A stretch of 64,000 bases of DNA from CAZNPH01 sp964574985 (GCA_964574985.1 CAZNPH010000006.1:1-64000), one strand, 5' to 3'. Shown: positions 1 to 7,984, counted from the stretch's first letter. The notes: a model not told the origin generated them from the sequence alone. Translations and numbers: made by a program.

Positions 1-218
1 GGAGCTTCCTATTCTTGAAAACTACGTGTTTAGAATTACCGTGAAATTCCGTGTTAATGTGATGAGAGGGGAAAATCTCGTATGTTAGAAGACAAAATTT
101 TTGAAAATAAAATCTGCTTCTGGTGATAAAATAGTGATAATCATAGGAAAAAGTTTTTTAATTAAAAAAAGTACAATTTTCCGAATAAAGACACTGAATA
201 AGACACTTATAACAATAA
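1..218. other. Gene-poor AT-rich left edge
   Basis: AT-rich sequence with no recognisable gene. A short frame is open from the left edge to a TAG at about position 88 on the plus strand, which could be the tail of a gene lying outside the window, but it is too short to identify. No repeat or RNA structure is evident until the tRNA terminator that follows. Confidence 0.4.
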
Positions 219-239
219 ACCCCCTACTAATCAGGGGGT
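219..239 (-). terminator. Hairpin downstream of tRNA-Arg
   Basis: A 7-bp stem (ACCCCCT/AGGGGGT) with a 7-nt loop lies 5 bases beyond the 3' end of the minus-strand tRNA-Arg. Read on the minus strand it is followed by a short T-rich run (TTTATTG), consistent with an intrinsic terminator for the tRNA transcript. Confidence 0.6.
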
Positions 240-244
240 ATTTG

Positions 245-316
245 TAGCTCCACCAGGACTCGAACCTGGATCTACGGTTTAGGAAACCGCTATTCTATCC
301 CTTGAACTATGGAGCC
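245..316 (-). tRNA. tRNA-Arg (anticodon CCT)
   Basis: The minus strand folds as a 72-nt tRNA: acceptor GGCTCCA pairs with TGGAGCT (one G-T pair), the T arm contains GGTTCGAGTCC, and the anticodon stem encloses loop TTCCTAA, giving anticodon CCT, which reads the AGG arginine codon. CCA is not encoded. A promoter-like box lies just upstream and a hairpin just downstream, so it is probably a single-gene transcript. Confidence 0.95.
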
Positions 317-343
317 GGTTTTTCAGATCATTTTTTCAGGGCA

Positions 344-373
344 CAAAGATAAAGGTTTTTACATACAACTCAA
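344..373 (-). promoter_or_regulatory. Bacteroidota-type promoter for tRNA-Arg
   Basis: Minus-strand TATCTTTG at 344-351 matches the Bacteroidota -7 consensus TAnnTTTG. A TTG at 371-373 lies 19 bases further upstream, the spacing expected for the -33 element. It sits about 28 bases before the tRNA 5' end. Confidence 0.55.
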
Positions 374-413
374 TTAATTACAATCCGTTTTACCGCAGTC
401 CGATAAATTTTTA

Positions 414-421
414 TAATTTTG
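414..421 (+). promoter_or_regulatory. Putative -7 box of the bTHX-like gene
   Basis: TAATTTTG matches TAnnTTTG and lies 47 bases before the ATG of the bTHX-like gene. A T-run ending about 22 bases upstream could serve as a weak -33 element. Confidence 0.45.
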
Positions 422-468
422 AGGTCATTTTATAAATAACCTGGTCATAACCTTAAATCATAATCAAC

Positions 469-1272
469 ATGGGAAAAGGAGACATCAGAACACGTCGCGG
501 TAAATTATTCAGGGGAACATATGGAATTTCCAGGCCGAGAAAAAAGACAAAAGACAAAGAACATAAACAAATCCGTCAAGAGAAAAAGGCGGCAGAAGCT
601 GTTGAAAGGGCAAAAATAAAAGCAGCAGAGGAAGAAAAAGCCGGAAAGGCTGCCGAAGAAGCCGCCAGGAAAAAAGCAGAAAAAGCACCGGAAAAAGCCC
701 CCTTAAAAGAAGTAAAAGCCGGAGAGAAAAAGGAAGAGAAAGCCGCTGAAAAAGGAACCAGACCGGAGGCAAAGAAAACAGAGAAGGCTTCACCCAAAAA
801 AGTAAAGACAGAAGAAAAAAAGGCAGAGAAAACTGCTGCCAAAGAAGAGGCCCAGGCTGAACCAAAACAAGCAGAGAAAAAAGCTCCTGCCAAGAAAGCC
901 AGAAAGGCCGGAGAAAAGAAACCGGAAAAAGCCAAAGAACAACCAGCAACCAGAACCAAGTCAGCAGACACCAAATCCAAGTCAGCAGACACTAAATCCA
1001 AATCAGCAGACACTAAATCCAAGTCAGCAGACACTAAATCCAAGTCAGCAGACACTAAATCCAAATCAGCAGACACCAAATCCAAATCACAGGCAAAGCC
1101 GCCTGAAAAAGGAAAAGGGCCGGCCAAAACCAGCACGGGGAAAGCAAAAACAGCAGCGAAAAAAGATGCTGAAAAGGATGTAAAAAATGCAGCCGGCCAG
1201 AAAAAGGAAAAAACGCGGTCCAAAACCACCAAATCCTCCGGGAAAAAATCCGGAGAGACAAAAAAGAAATAA
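469..1272 (+). CDS. 30S ribosomal protein bTHX with long Lys/Ala/Glu-rich C-terminal tail
   Basis: The first ~25 residues (MGKGDIRTRRGKLFRGTYGI then SRPRK) are a clear match to bTHX, a tiny basic protein that sits in the head of the bacterial 30S subunit. bTHX is normally only about 25-60 residues, but this frame continues to 267. The remainder is low-complexity and almost wholly Lys, Ala, Glu, Pro, Ser and Thr, resembling histone H1-like tails, and contains six perfect-register copies of the heptapeptide SADTKSK (about residues 165-206). No second folded domain is visible. The tail is likely disordered and nucleic-acid binding (inference). The ATG at 469 is fixed by the conserved N-terminus. 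Long antisense frames here are compositional artefacts. The bTHX identity is secure; whether the whole tail is kept in the mature protein is unknown. Confidence 0.85.
   Translation: MGKGDIRTRRGKLFRGTYGISRPRKKTKDKEHKQIRQEKKAAEAVERAKIKAAEEEKAGKAAEEAARKKAEKAPEKAPLKEVKAGEKKEEKAAEKGTRPEAKKTEKASPKKVKTEEKKAEKTAAKEEAQAEPKQAEKKAPAKKARKAGEKKPEKAKEQPATRTKSADTKSKSADTKSKSADTKSKSADTKSKSADTKSKSADTKSKSQAKPPEKGKGPAKTSTGKAKTAAKKDAEKDVKNAAGQKKEKTRSKTTKSSGKKSGETKKK
961..1086 (+). repeat. Six tandem 21-bp repeats inside the bTHX-like gene
   Basis: Six consecutive 21-bp units of consensus TCAGCAGACACYAAATCCAAR run without interruption, each encoding SADTKSK. Units differ only by synonymous C/T and A/G changes, so the array looks recently expanded and is a candidate for copy-number variation that would preserve the reading frame. 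Confidence 0.95.
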
Positions 1273-1308
1273 GCGGCTATACCCCGGTTTCCCGGGAGAT
1301 TTCAGTGA

Positions 1309-1512
1309 TTATTCCTTCTCTTTCCAGGCAATTTGCTCATAAACCAGGGTGCAAATGCTGACCAGCAACAGGCTGTTGGCCACATGAAAGAAATTCACCG
1401 CATGGTTTACACCCAGAATGGTTGTGCCCAGTACATATGACAATGCTCCGAAAAGGATTAAGAGTCCGGCCACAATCCCGGAAATCCAGGCAATGATTCT
1501 AAAAAAGCTCAT
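1309..1512 (-). CDS. Small two-helix membrane protein
   Basis: A 67-residue protein starting MSFFRIIAWISG, with two predicted transmembrane segments (about residues 5-27 and 36-58) and a short charged C-terminus ending KEKE. I do not recognise a family and see no catalytic motif. The frame stays open upstream to 1611, which would add 33 residues (100 in all); I prefer the internal ATG because the extra stretch looks unlike a conserved N-terminus. The gene lies convergent to the bTHX-like gene. Confidence 0.5.
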   Translation of the reverse strand: MSFFRIIAWISGIVAGLLILFGALSYVLGTTILGVNHAVNFFHVANSLLLVSICTLVYEQIAWKEKE

Positions 1513-1620
1513 GATCGAGATTTTAAGATGGATACTTGTAAAAAATGCTGCATACGAAACATTTGATAAATAAATATATACTATCGAGTTCAATAAGTCA
1601 AATCCTGTCATGTTTCATGA

Positions 1621-2200
1621 AATGTGCTACTTTTGAAAAACACATCTGATCATTCTGGTCATCCTCACCACACCACCCTGGCGGGTAATTTTTATTCCCT
1701 TGACATTCTGGCCCTCAGAGCCGAAGAGCCACGCAATGCCGGGGAGATCGATCTTTTCTGACCCTTCTGGTCAACCATTGTTTTTTTACGTTTCTCAGAA
1801 GAGTCAAAAAATTCAATCATTGGTGCCTCCGGGGGTTCAGGATATTGATCCCGGTAACCGGACTGGCATTTGTGGTATTGCCGTTCATTCCGGCAACAAC
1901 CGGACTCAGGAATATTTTGCCGGTTTCTCTGGTTTTTGCTCTTTTTTCTGTTCTGATCAGTTTCCTGTTGCGGAAATTTCCGCAATACGGACTATACTAT
2001 TTCCTGCTTTTCTATGGTTGTCTGCGATTTTCGGTAAACCTGGTTTATCTTCCTTTCAATGCCCGGATCACCGGGATCGATTACAGAAAAGAAGTAAGCC
2101 GCGTGCTTGAAAAAACAGGCAAATCACAGGTTTTCCGAAAGGGTGAACCTGAATTCATCCGCACCGGGAAAATGTGCCGGGAGAGGAAAATATCCTTTAT
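1621..2200 (+). pseudogene. Decayed ArnT/GT39-like membrane glycosyltransferase
   Basis: No single frame encodes a whole protein, but fragments in different frames look like one broken gene. Around 1681-1755 one frame reads FYSLDILALRAEEPRNAGEI and then stops; this resembles the luminal loop of ArnT-type lipid-linked sugar transferases. From about 1755 to 2130 another frame encodes hydrophobic helices (for example GLYYFLLFYGCLRFSVNLVY) followed by a soluble stretch (DYRKEVSRVLEKTGKSQVF), the usual layout of the C-terminal half of such enzymes. Most of the central membrane domain is missing. The family is inferred from memory of motif patterns; the alternative is an unrelated small membrane protein starting at a TTG at 1845. 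Confidence 0.4.
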
Positions 2201-2253
2201 CGTTTTAGGGACCGGGAGAGGAAAAAAGAGCTGGTGCTTCTCCGGAAATGATT

Positions 2254-3723
2254 TCAGGTCTTGGGTTCTGTTTTCCGGTATACCCTGACCCAGTCGATTT
2301 CCATTCCGGCAGGAAGCTGTGATTCACTGAGGGAGCGGGTAACTCCCGCGCTGATGGCAACATACATCTCTTCCTGGGGCACATCACCGGTTTGTTTCAT
2401 CACCGGAACCCCGTTGATGCTCCAGATTATTCTTTCGGGCGACCACTCAATGCCATAAATGAAAAATTCATCTGCAAATCTGGAACCTCCGATCCTGGAA
2501 AGTTTTTTGTTTACTCCTTTCTTCTCATCGATGTTGCCCCAGTAACTGCCAAAACGAAGCTTTCCTCCGTCCATTTTGGCCACATCGATGTGGGGCATGA
2601 TCCGGTCCCCTGCCATCCAGAAGGCTTGCCTGAGGGGAACGGAATTCATCTTGATTTTGGCCTTGAAAAGCCCGTATTTCTGCCGCAATGACCTGGCCGT
2701 GCTGATCAGCCCGGATGTATAATCATATTCCTGTTCTGTAAATCCTAAAATCGGGGTCCACACTTTGCCCAGGGCTTTCTCCTGTTTGGTCATTATGCCA
2801 AGCACCCCTTCCCTGAATTCCATGTTTTTACCATCGGTATAAAAATGCCGGTCCCCGGGCAGGGAATAATTGTCCTTGAGCAGGACCTCGCCCCAGAAAT
2901 ACCGGGTAATCCATTTTTTCCTATCCAGTTTACCCTTGCTGAAATCATCCTCAAAGGTCAGTTCCCTGCTTTCCAGTATGTCAAAATCATTTTTCTTTTT
3001 CAGTTTGAAATACCATTTGATCTTTTCCGAATTTTTGAGCTCCGAATATTCCTGTTCCATCCTGTATTCCTCCGATTGCTCATACTTTTTCTTCGGGGGA
3101 AGTTTCATGTATTCCTTTGTTTTGCTGAATTTGCCGGAATTGACAAAGTCTTTCAATTGTTCATATTCTGCCAGCTTTTCTGATCCTTCCACTACTTTGA
3201 AAATCCCGTATTTCCTGGATTGTTTGAATTTGAAATATTTGTTGATCCCGGGCATTTTTTTCAGTTCCTGGTATTCTTTTTCTTTTTTGTGCGCATCCGA
3301 CTCTTTGTAATCCTTCTTGTTCATGTACTCTTTTTCTTCCCTGAAAGCTTCAGAATTCACATACTCCGACAATTCACGATACCTTTTCAGCGTATCTGAA
3401 CCCTCCATTTCCCTGAGCGATTCCAGTTCCGGTGAATCCTTGACCTTATAGTAATTCTTGATTTCTTTATCTTTCCTGAGCTCTTGATATTTTTTCAGTT
3501 TTTGGTATTCTTCCGTATCCTTGAATTTTTGTGCTTTGATTTCCTTTTTTCTGTCAGAAAATTCAGGTGAATTTACTTCCTTCTCAAGCTCGAGATAATG
3601 CTTGAGATCATCCGATTCGCTGAATGCATTGAAGTCATTATATTCCTTGATCAACGCTGCTTCTTCGGATTCAATTTTCGAAGTATTCGGGATCTTTTTG
3701 AACATGAAAGCTAAACTGCCCAT
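2254..3723 (-). CDS. GH16-like (laminarinase-fold) protein with charged repeat N-terminus, catalytic residues missing
   Basis: A 489-residue protein. The first ~250 residues are highly charged and probably helical, with two diverged ~85-residue repeats rich in E/K-E-Y-x-x-L patterns (EEYQKLKKYQEL, KEYQELKKM). From about residue 255 there is a concanavalin A-like/GH16 fold (FEDDFSKGKLDRKKWIT, GLFKAKIKM, AFWMAG, IEWSPERIIWSINGVPV, EIDWVRVYR). The GH16 active-site motif ExDxxE is replaced by HIDVAK (plus-strand 2569-2598): both catalytic glutamates are gone and only the central Asp remains. It may therefore bind glycan without cleaving it (inference). There is no obvious signal peptide. The ATG at 3723 was chosen; 3705 or an upstream start at 3780 are possible. 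Confidence 0.75.
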   Translation of the reverse strand: MGSLAFMFKKIPNTSKIESEEAALIKEYNDFNAFSESDDLKHYLELEKEVNSPEFSDRKKEIKAQKFKDTEEYQKLKKYQELRKDKEIKNYYKVKDSPELESLREMEGSDTLKRYRELSEYVNSEAFREEKEYMNKKDYKESDAHKKEKEYQELKKMPGINKYFKFKQSRKYGIFKVVEGSEKLAEYEQLKDFVNSGKFSKTKEYMKLPPKKKYEQSEEYRMEQEYSELKNSEKIKWYFKLKKKNDFDILESRELTFEDDFSKGKLDRKKWITRYFWGEVLLKDNYSLPGDRHFYTDGKNMEFREGVLGIMTKQEKALGKVWTPILGFTEQEYDYTSGLISTARSLRQKYGLFKAKIKMNSVPLRQAFWMAGDRIMPHIDVAKMDGGKLRFGSYWGNIDEKKGVNKKLSRIGGSRFADEFFIYGIEWSPERIIWSINGVPVMKQTGDVPQEEMYVAISAGVTRSLSESQLPAGMEIDWVRVYRKTEPKT

Positions 3724-3934
3724 ATTGATAAGATTTGTTTGTTTTTTCCGGATGCCGTACCTGCCGGACAGGTCACCCAAAGCGTAGTTAAAGATATAAA
3801 AAAAATCAGATCAGGGAACAATTCATTATTCACCCCCCTATGAAGAATTTCCTGTCTGCAGGTCGTAATATCAACAACCGGGAGAAACGCGATTATATTA
3901 TTTTTCGGGAACTGGCGGGTTGCCTGCTCCCAAA

Positions 3935-4507
3935 TTACCAGTTCCTGAACCTCCTGGTTTCAATGTAGTAATGTGCACCCAGTGATATTACCAGTTGTTC
4001 GTATAAACCAACGGTATAGCGGATCTGGGCAAAAGCATTGAAATCATTGTCTACGATCATTTCTATGCCGGTACCGAAATTAAAGCCGGGTTCAAAATTG
4101 GATTCATTTTCAAAGGCAGGATTATCTCCTTTGAACGTATTGGTGAGATTGGTCAGATTGAAACCTGCCATAGCATAAAACAACAACTGTTTTTCTTTGG
4201 CAATGGCATATTGACCGTCCACGTCAAATGTTGTGAACCATGTCGTACGGCTGTTGTTGAATTGGTCGGTAACCGTTTTGGGCATATAGAATGTGAGTCC
4301 GGGAACAATAAAAACCTTCCGCTTGATCTCATATACACCGCGGACCAATAATCCGGGATTACCGGTTCTGGCCGTTGGATCATCCACACCTGTGGTAAAA
4401 CTGAGTCCGCCTCCGTACCGGTTAAACTGTGCCGAACATGTTTGGAATTTGCCGGTAAGAAGAACAACGATAAGCAAACCGGCGAATGGTAATGTGTGGA
4501 TTCTCAT
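3935..4507 (-). CDS. Outer-membrane beta-barrel protein (porin-like)
   Basis: A 190-residue protein with an N-terminal signal peptide (hydrophobic to about residue 22, cleavage near CSAQ) and then alternating amphipathic strands with aromatic girdle residues, for example GLYEQLVISLGAHYYIETRR at the C-terminus. This is typical of the small 8-stranded outer-membrane barrels of Bacteroidota. Its layout resembles that of the adjacent gene (IVPGLTFYMPKT here, IVPNFTWFLPHKT there), so the two are tandem paralogues. They are separated by 23 bases and probably co-transcribed. Ligand and function cannot be told from sequence. Confidence 0.75.
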   Translation of the reverse strand: MRIHTLPFAGLLIVVLLTGKFQTCSAQFNRYGGGLSFTTGVDDPTARTGNPGLLVRGVYEIKRKVFIVPGLTFYMPKTVTDQFNNSRTTWFTTFDVDGQYAIAKEKQLLFYAMAGFNLTNLTNTFKGDNPAFENESNFEPGFNFGTGIEMIVDNDFNAFAQIRYTVGLYEQLVISLGAHYYIETRRFRNW

Positions 4508-4530
4508 GACTGAATTATGTTATCGGATGA

Positions 4531-5085
4531 TTATTCTTCGGGGACGGAGGCCGGCTCCCTGTCCGGGGCGATTCTGATCAGAATCCCTGCGGTCACGGCG
4601 AATTGACCTGCCATGCCGAAGGTATATTTGGCCTCCGCAAAAGGATGGATCATGCCTGACAGCCGGATACTGCCACCCACGCCTACATTAAGGCCTGCTT
4701 CCATTTCAGAATTGCGGTCTTCAAAAACCTGTGTTTGTATCCGGTATTCATAATCCTCCGTAACATTGGTGAAATTGAGGCCCATGAGTCCGTATGCCTG
4801 TATCTTTCCCCATTCCAGGGCATTGTAATGACCGTCAATGTTCAGGCTCCACCAGTAGAAATCCCGGTATCCTCCCATGTAATCGGTTTTGTGGGGCAGA
4901 AACCAGGTGAAGTTGGGGACAATATCGATTTGTTGGTTTACCGTATAGATGCCATACGCGCTGATACCCGGTTCCTCAGCCTCTGATCCGTATGACAAAC
5001 CGGCTCCCGGATGTGTGAACTGGGCATACATTCCGGCAACGGGAAAGCTGCAAAGAACAAAGGCAATGATCAATGTTTTTTTCAT
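4531..5085 (-). CDS. Outer-membrane beta-barrel protein (porin-like), paralogue
   Basis: A 184-residue protein with a clear signal peptide (MKKTLIIAFVLCSFPVAGMYAQ) and a beta-barrel pattern similar to its downstream neighbour, including the shared IVPNFTWFLPHKT segment and a region near the end (FAEAKYTFGMAGQFAVTAGI) matching FAQIRYTVGLYEQLVISLGA next door. It is the first gene of a two-gene unit divergent from atpD, with which it shares a 109-base intergenic region. No specific transported ligand can be inferred. Confidence 0.75.
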   Translation of the reverse strand: MKKTLIIAFVLCSFPVAGMYAQFTHPGAGLSYGSEAEEPGISAYGIYTVNQQIDIVPNFTWFLPHKTDYMGGYRDFYWWSLNIDGHYNALEWGKIQAYGLMGLNFTNVTEDYEYRIQTQVFEDRNSEMEAGLNVGVGGSIRLSGMIHPFAEAKYTFGMAGQFAVTAGILIRIAPDREPASVPEE

Positions 5086-5135
5086 GGTTTTGGTAAATGT
5101 TCAAGGAAATAGTCCTTTGCTGGTTAAAATTATGC

Positions 5136-5143
5136 CAAAAATA
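5136..5143 (-). promoter_or_regulatory. Putative -7 box for the outer-membrane barrel pair
   Basis: Minus-strand TATTTTTG fits TAnnTTTG and lies 50 bases upstream of the first barrel gene. It is one base away from an oppositely oriented box serving atpD. No good -33 TTTG was found. Confidence 0.45.
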
Positions 5144-5144
5144 C

Positions 5145-5152
5145 TAAATTTG
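5145..5152 (+). promoter_or_regulatory. Putative -7 box for atpD-atpC
   Basis: TAAATTTG fits TAnnTTTG and lies 42 bases before the atpD ATG. A TTTG at 5116-5119 is upstream but with a longer than usual gap of 25 bases. Confidence 0.45.
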
Positions 5153-5194
5153 TCCGTTAAGTTGTGTCTTTCGGTTTTATTTAAACATTAAGAT

Positions 5195-6703
5195 ATGGCC
5201 ATGCTAAAGGGCAAAATTTCCCAGGTAATCGGACCTGTTGTGGATGTCATATTTGAAAAAACCGGCGGAGAACTTCCCGGCATTCACGATGCGCTGGAAA
5301 TCAAAAAAAAGGACGGATCAAAACTGGTGGTCGAATGCCAGCAGCACATCGGGGAAAATACTGTTCGCACCATTGCCATGGATTCAACAGACGGACTTCA
5401 AAGGAACATGGAGGTGGTGTCCACGGGGTCATCCATAAAAATGCCCGTTGGTGATCAAATCCGGGGACGGCTTCTGAACGTCATTGGGGAACCAATTGAC
5501 GGGATTGGAGAACTGGACAGATCGAAAGGATATGAAATACATAAAAAAGCTCCGTCCTATGAAGATCTTTCCACCGAAACCGAAGTTTTTTATACCGGCA
5601 TCAAGGTCATTGACCTGCTGGAGCCTTATTCCAAGGGCGGGAAAATTGGATTATTCGGTGGTGCAGGAGTAGGAAAAACCGTGATCATCATGGAGTTGAT
5701 CGACAATATCGCCAAGCAGTATGCCGGATTATCCGTCTTCGCAGGTGTGGGAGAAAGAACAAGGGAAGGCAACGATTTGTTGCGGGAAATGATCGAATCG
5801 GGCGTGATCAGATACGGGGATGCTTTCAATAAAAACATGCGGGAAGGTGGTTGGGATCTCAGCAAACTGGACAAGAAAAGTCTTCTTGAAAGTCAGGCCA
5901 CACTTGTTTTCGGACAAATGAACGAACCTCCGGGGGCGCGTGCGAACGTGGCCCTGTCGGGATTGTCTGTTGCCGAATCTTTCCGGGACGGTGATGAACA
6001 GAGTGGGGGGTGCGATATCCTGTTTTTCGTGGACAACATTTTCCGTTTTACCCAGGCCGGATCCGAAGTGTCTGCCCTGTTGGGCAGAATGCCGTCCGCC
6101 GTGGGCTATCAGCCGACATTGGCCACCGAAATGGGGCTCCTGCAGGAGAGGATCACGTCCACCAAAAAAGGTTCCATCACATCTGTCCAGGCCATTTACG
6201 TACCGGCAGACGACATGACGGACCCCGCACCTGCCACCACATTTGCCCACCTGGATGCAACCACGGTGCTCAGCAGAAAAATATCTTCACTGGGGATATA
6301 TCCGGCAGTTGACCCGCTTGATTCAACTTCCAGGATCCTTACATCTGATATTGTCGGGGAAGATCACTACAACACAGCCCAGCGGGTAAAGAAACTTTTA
6401 CAGCGGTATAAGGAACTGCAGGACATCATTGCCATTCTGGGCATGGATGAACTTTCTGAAGAAGACAAACTGGTTGTCCACCGCGCCAGGCGGGTCCAGA
6501 GATTTCTATCCCAGCCTTTTCATGTGGCAGAACAGTTTACCGGTATCCCCGGTTGTACCGTTAACATCGAAGATACCATCAAAGGTTTCAATATGATCCT
6601 GGAAGGAAAGGTGGATAAATATCCTGAATCGGCTTTCAATCTGGTCGGCACCATTGAAGACGCCATAGAAAAAGGGGACCGCCTGTTGGAGGAATCATCA
6701 TAA
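5195..6703 (+). CDS. atpD: F1Fo ATP synthase subunit beta
   Basis: The catalytic beta subunit of F1, which makes or hydrolyses ATP at the cytoplasmic face of the membrane. It is 502 residues, the family's usual length. The P-loop GGAGVGKT lies at about residues 155-162, followed by the GERTREGNDL catalytic-glutamate region, and the alpha/beta signature PAVDPLDSTS is intact. It pairs with atpC downstream (12-base gap). The other seven structural subunits are encoded on the opposite strand at 32-37 kb, so the enzyme is split over two loci, as in many Bacteroidota. Confidence 0.98.
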   Translation: MAMLKGKISQVIGPVVDVIFEKTGGELPGIHDALEIKKKDGSKLVVECQQHIGENTVRTIAMDSTDGLQRNMEVVSTGSSIKMPVGDQIRGRLLNVIGEPIDGIGELDRSKGYEIHKKAPSYEDLSTETEVFYTGIKVIDLLEPYSKGGKIGLFGGAGVGKTVIIMELIDNIAKQYAGLSVFAGVGERTREGNDLLREMIESGVIRYGDAFNKNMREGGWDLSKLDKKSLLESQATLVFGQMNEPPGARANVALSGLSVAESFRDGDEQSGGCDILFFVDNIFRFTQAGSEVSALLGRMPSAVGYQPTLATEMGLLQERITSTKKGSITSVQAIYVPADDMTDPAPATTFAHLDATTVLSRKISSLGIYPAVDPLDSTSRILTSDIVGEDHYNTAQRVKKLLQRYKELQDIIAILGMDELSEEDKLVVHRARRVQRFLSQPFHVAEQFTGIPGCTVNIEDTIKGFNMILEGKVDKYPESAFNLVGTIEDAIEKGDRLLEESS

Positions 6704-6715
6704 ATCCGGGCAGAC

Positions 6716-6976
6716 ATGGAACTCAACATCATTACACCGGATACAAGTCTTTTTTCGGGAAAGGTAAGCCTTGTGCAGGTTCCCGGAACCAATGGTTCCT
6801 TTGAAATACTGAGGAACCATGCCCCGATCATTTCTACCCTGGGCAAAGGCCGCATCAAGATCAAAACGGATAAAAAAGAAATCGTACATTTTGATATTGA
6901 AAGCGGACTCATCGAAGTGGTGAAAAACAACATCATCATCCTGACCGAAACACCGGAGCATAAACTCATTGAATAA
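6716..6976 (+). CDS. atpC: F1Fo ATP synthase subunit epsilon (short form)
   Basis: An 86-residue protein matching the N-terminal beta-sandwich of epsilon (MELNIITPDTSLFSGKVSLV, GSFEILRNHAPIISTL). The C-terminal two-helix domain that inhibits ATP hydrolysis in E. coli and Bacillus is absent, which is common in Bacteroidota. It couples F1 to the c-ring. The gene is in an operon with atpD, and its end overlaps the TTG start of the following glycosyltransferase by 8 bases. Confidence 0.93.
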   Translation: MELNIITPDTSLFSGKVSLVQVPGTNGSFEILRNHAPIISTLGKGRIKIKTDKKEIVHFDIESGLIEVVKNNIIILTETPEHKLIE

Positions 6977-7964
6977 AGTGGTCAAATTCCTTGTCATCCG
7001 GTTCAGTTCCATCGGAGATATTGTGCTGACCACCCCCCTGGTCAGGTGCCTTCATGAACAGGTGGGGGATGCAAGCATTCATTACCTGACCAAAGAGGAA
7101 TACCGGCCGCTCCTGAAATGCAATCCGCACATAGAAAAGGTGCATGGCCTTCAGAAAAACCTTGTGGACATTGCCAGGCAACTGAAAGATGAGCAATTCG
7201 ACTACATCATTGATCTGCACAACAACTTTCGCAGTGCATTTGTGAAGTCAAAACTCCGCAACATGAGTTTTGGTGTCAACAAGATCAATTTTGCCAAGTG
7301 GCTCATGGTCAATTTTAAGATCAACCGCTTGCCCGATGTTCATCTTGTGGACAGATACATGGAAACCGTTAAAATATTTGAGGTACGGAACGATGGTCGC
7401 GGACTGGATCATTATATACCCCGGGGAGATGAAATTGAGCCCCGGAAGCTTTTTCCGGATCTGGAAGGAGGCTATATCATCCTGGCCACCGGCGCAAAGC
7501 ATGCCACCAAGCGGATCCCGGCCGATAAACTTACATATATCTGTGAGCACCTGCATTTGCCGGTTATCCTGACCGGCGGAAAAGAAGACCGCCGGGTCGC
7601 CGAAGCCGTTGCCCATGCTGCCGGATCAAGGGTTTTCAATGCCTGCGGAACCCTCAACATCAACCAATCTGCTTCCCTTGTGCGACAGTCCGCCCTGGTG
7701 ATCACACCCGATACGGGGATCATGCACCTGGCCGCCGCATTGAAAAAAAACATCCTGTCGGTCTGGGGAAATACCATTCCTGGATTTGGCATGAAACCGT
7801 ATTTCCCGGGAGAGAAATCGAGGATATTCGAAGTCAAAAACCTCGCCTGCCGTCCATGTTCCAAACTGGGATATGACAAATGCCCCCGTCAACACTTCAA
7901 ATGCATGTATGAGCAGGATTATGACGGGTTGATCAGAGCAGCAGGAGAAATTGCCGGAAGTTGA
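6969..7964 (+). CDS. Glycosyltransferase family 9 (heptosyltransferase-like)
   Basis: A 331-residue protein with the GT9 hallmarks: an N-terminal Rossmann half (KFLVIRFSSIGDIVLTTPLV), a central VILTGG segment and the C-terminal donor-binding motif TPDTGIMHLAAALKK followed by SVWGNT. Enzymes of this family add heptose or related sugars to the lipopolysaccharide core on the cytoplasmic face. The C-terminal region has several Cys residues (LACRPCSKLGYDKCPRQHFKCM), as seen in GT9 enzymes of this phylum. I chose a TTG start overlapping atpC; a GTG at 6978 is the alternative. It is translationally coupled to atpC, though functionally unrelated. The sugar substrate cannot be determined. Confidence 0.88.
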   Translation: MNKVVKFLVIRFSSIGDIVLTTPLVRCLHEQVGDASIHYLTKEEYRPLLKCNPHIEKVHGLQKNLVDIARQLKDEQFDYIIDLHNNFRSAFVKSKLRNMSFGVNKINFAKWLMVNFKINRLPDVHLVDRYMETVKIFEVRNDGRGLDHYIPRGDEIEPRKLFPDLEGGYIILATGAKHATKRIPADKLTYICEHLHLPVILTGGKEDRRVAEAVAHAAGSRVFNACGTLNINQSASLVRQSALVITPDTGIMHLAAALKKNILSVWGNTIPGFGMKPYFPGEKSRIFEVKNLACRPCSKLGYDKCPRQHFKCMYEQDYDGLIRAAGEIAGS

Positions 7965-7984
7965 ACCTGAAAAAGGAACCCGGT

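Noticed and set aside
2..88. Short open frame at the left edge ending in TAG
   Set aside because: Only 28 codons, low complexity context and no recognisable family; could be chance.
961..1086. Regular repeats resembling a CRISPR array
   Set aside because: The 21-bp units abut with no spacers and encode an in-frame heptapeptide.
576..1232. A 218-residue minus-strand open frame opposite the bTHX-like gene, plus another at 509-949
   Set aside because: They exist only because the plus-strand Lys/Ala/Glu codons read as Phe/Leu/Ser-rich frames on the other strand; there is no protein-like composition or start context.
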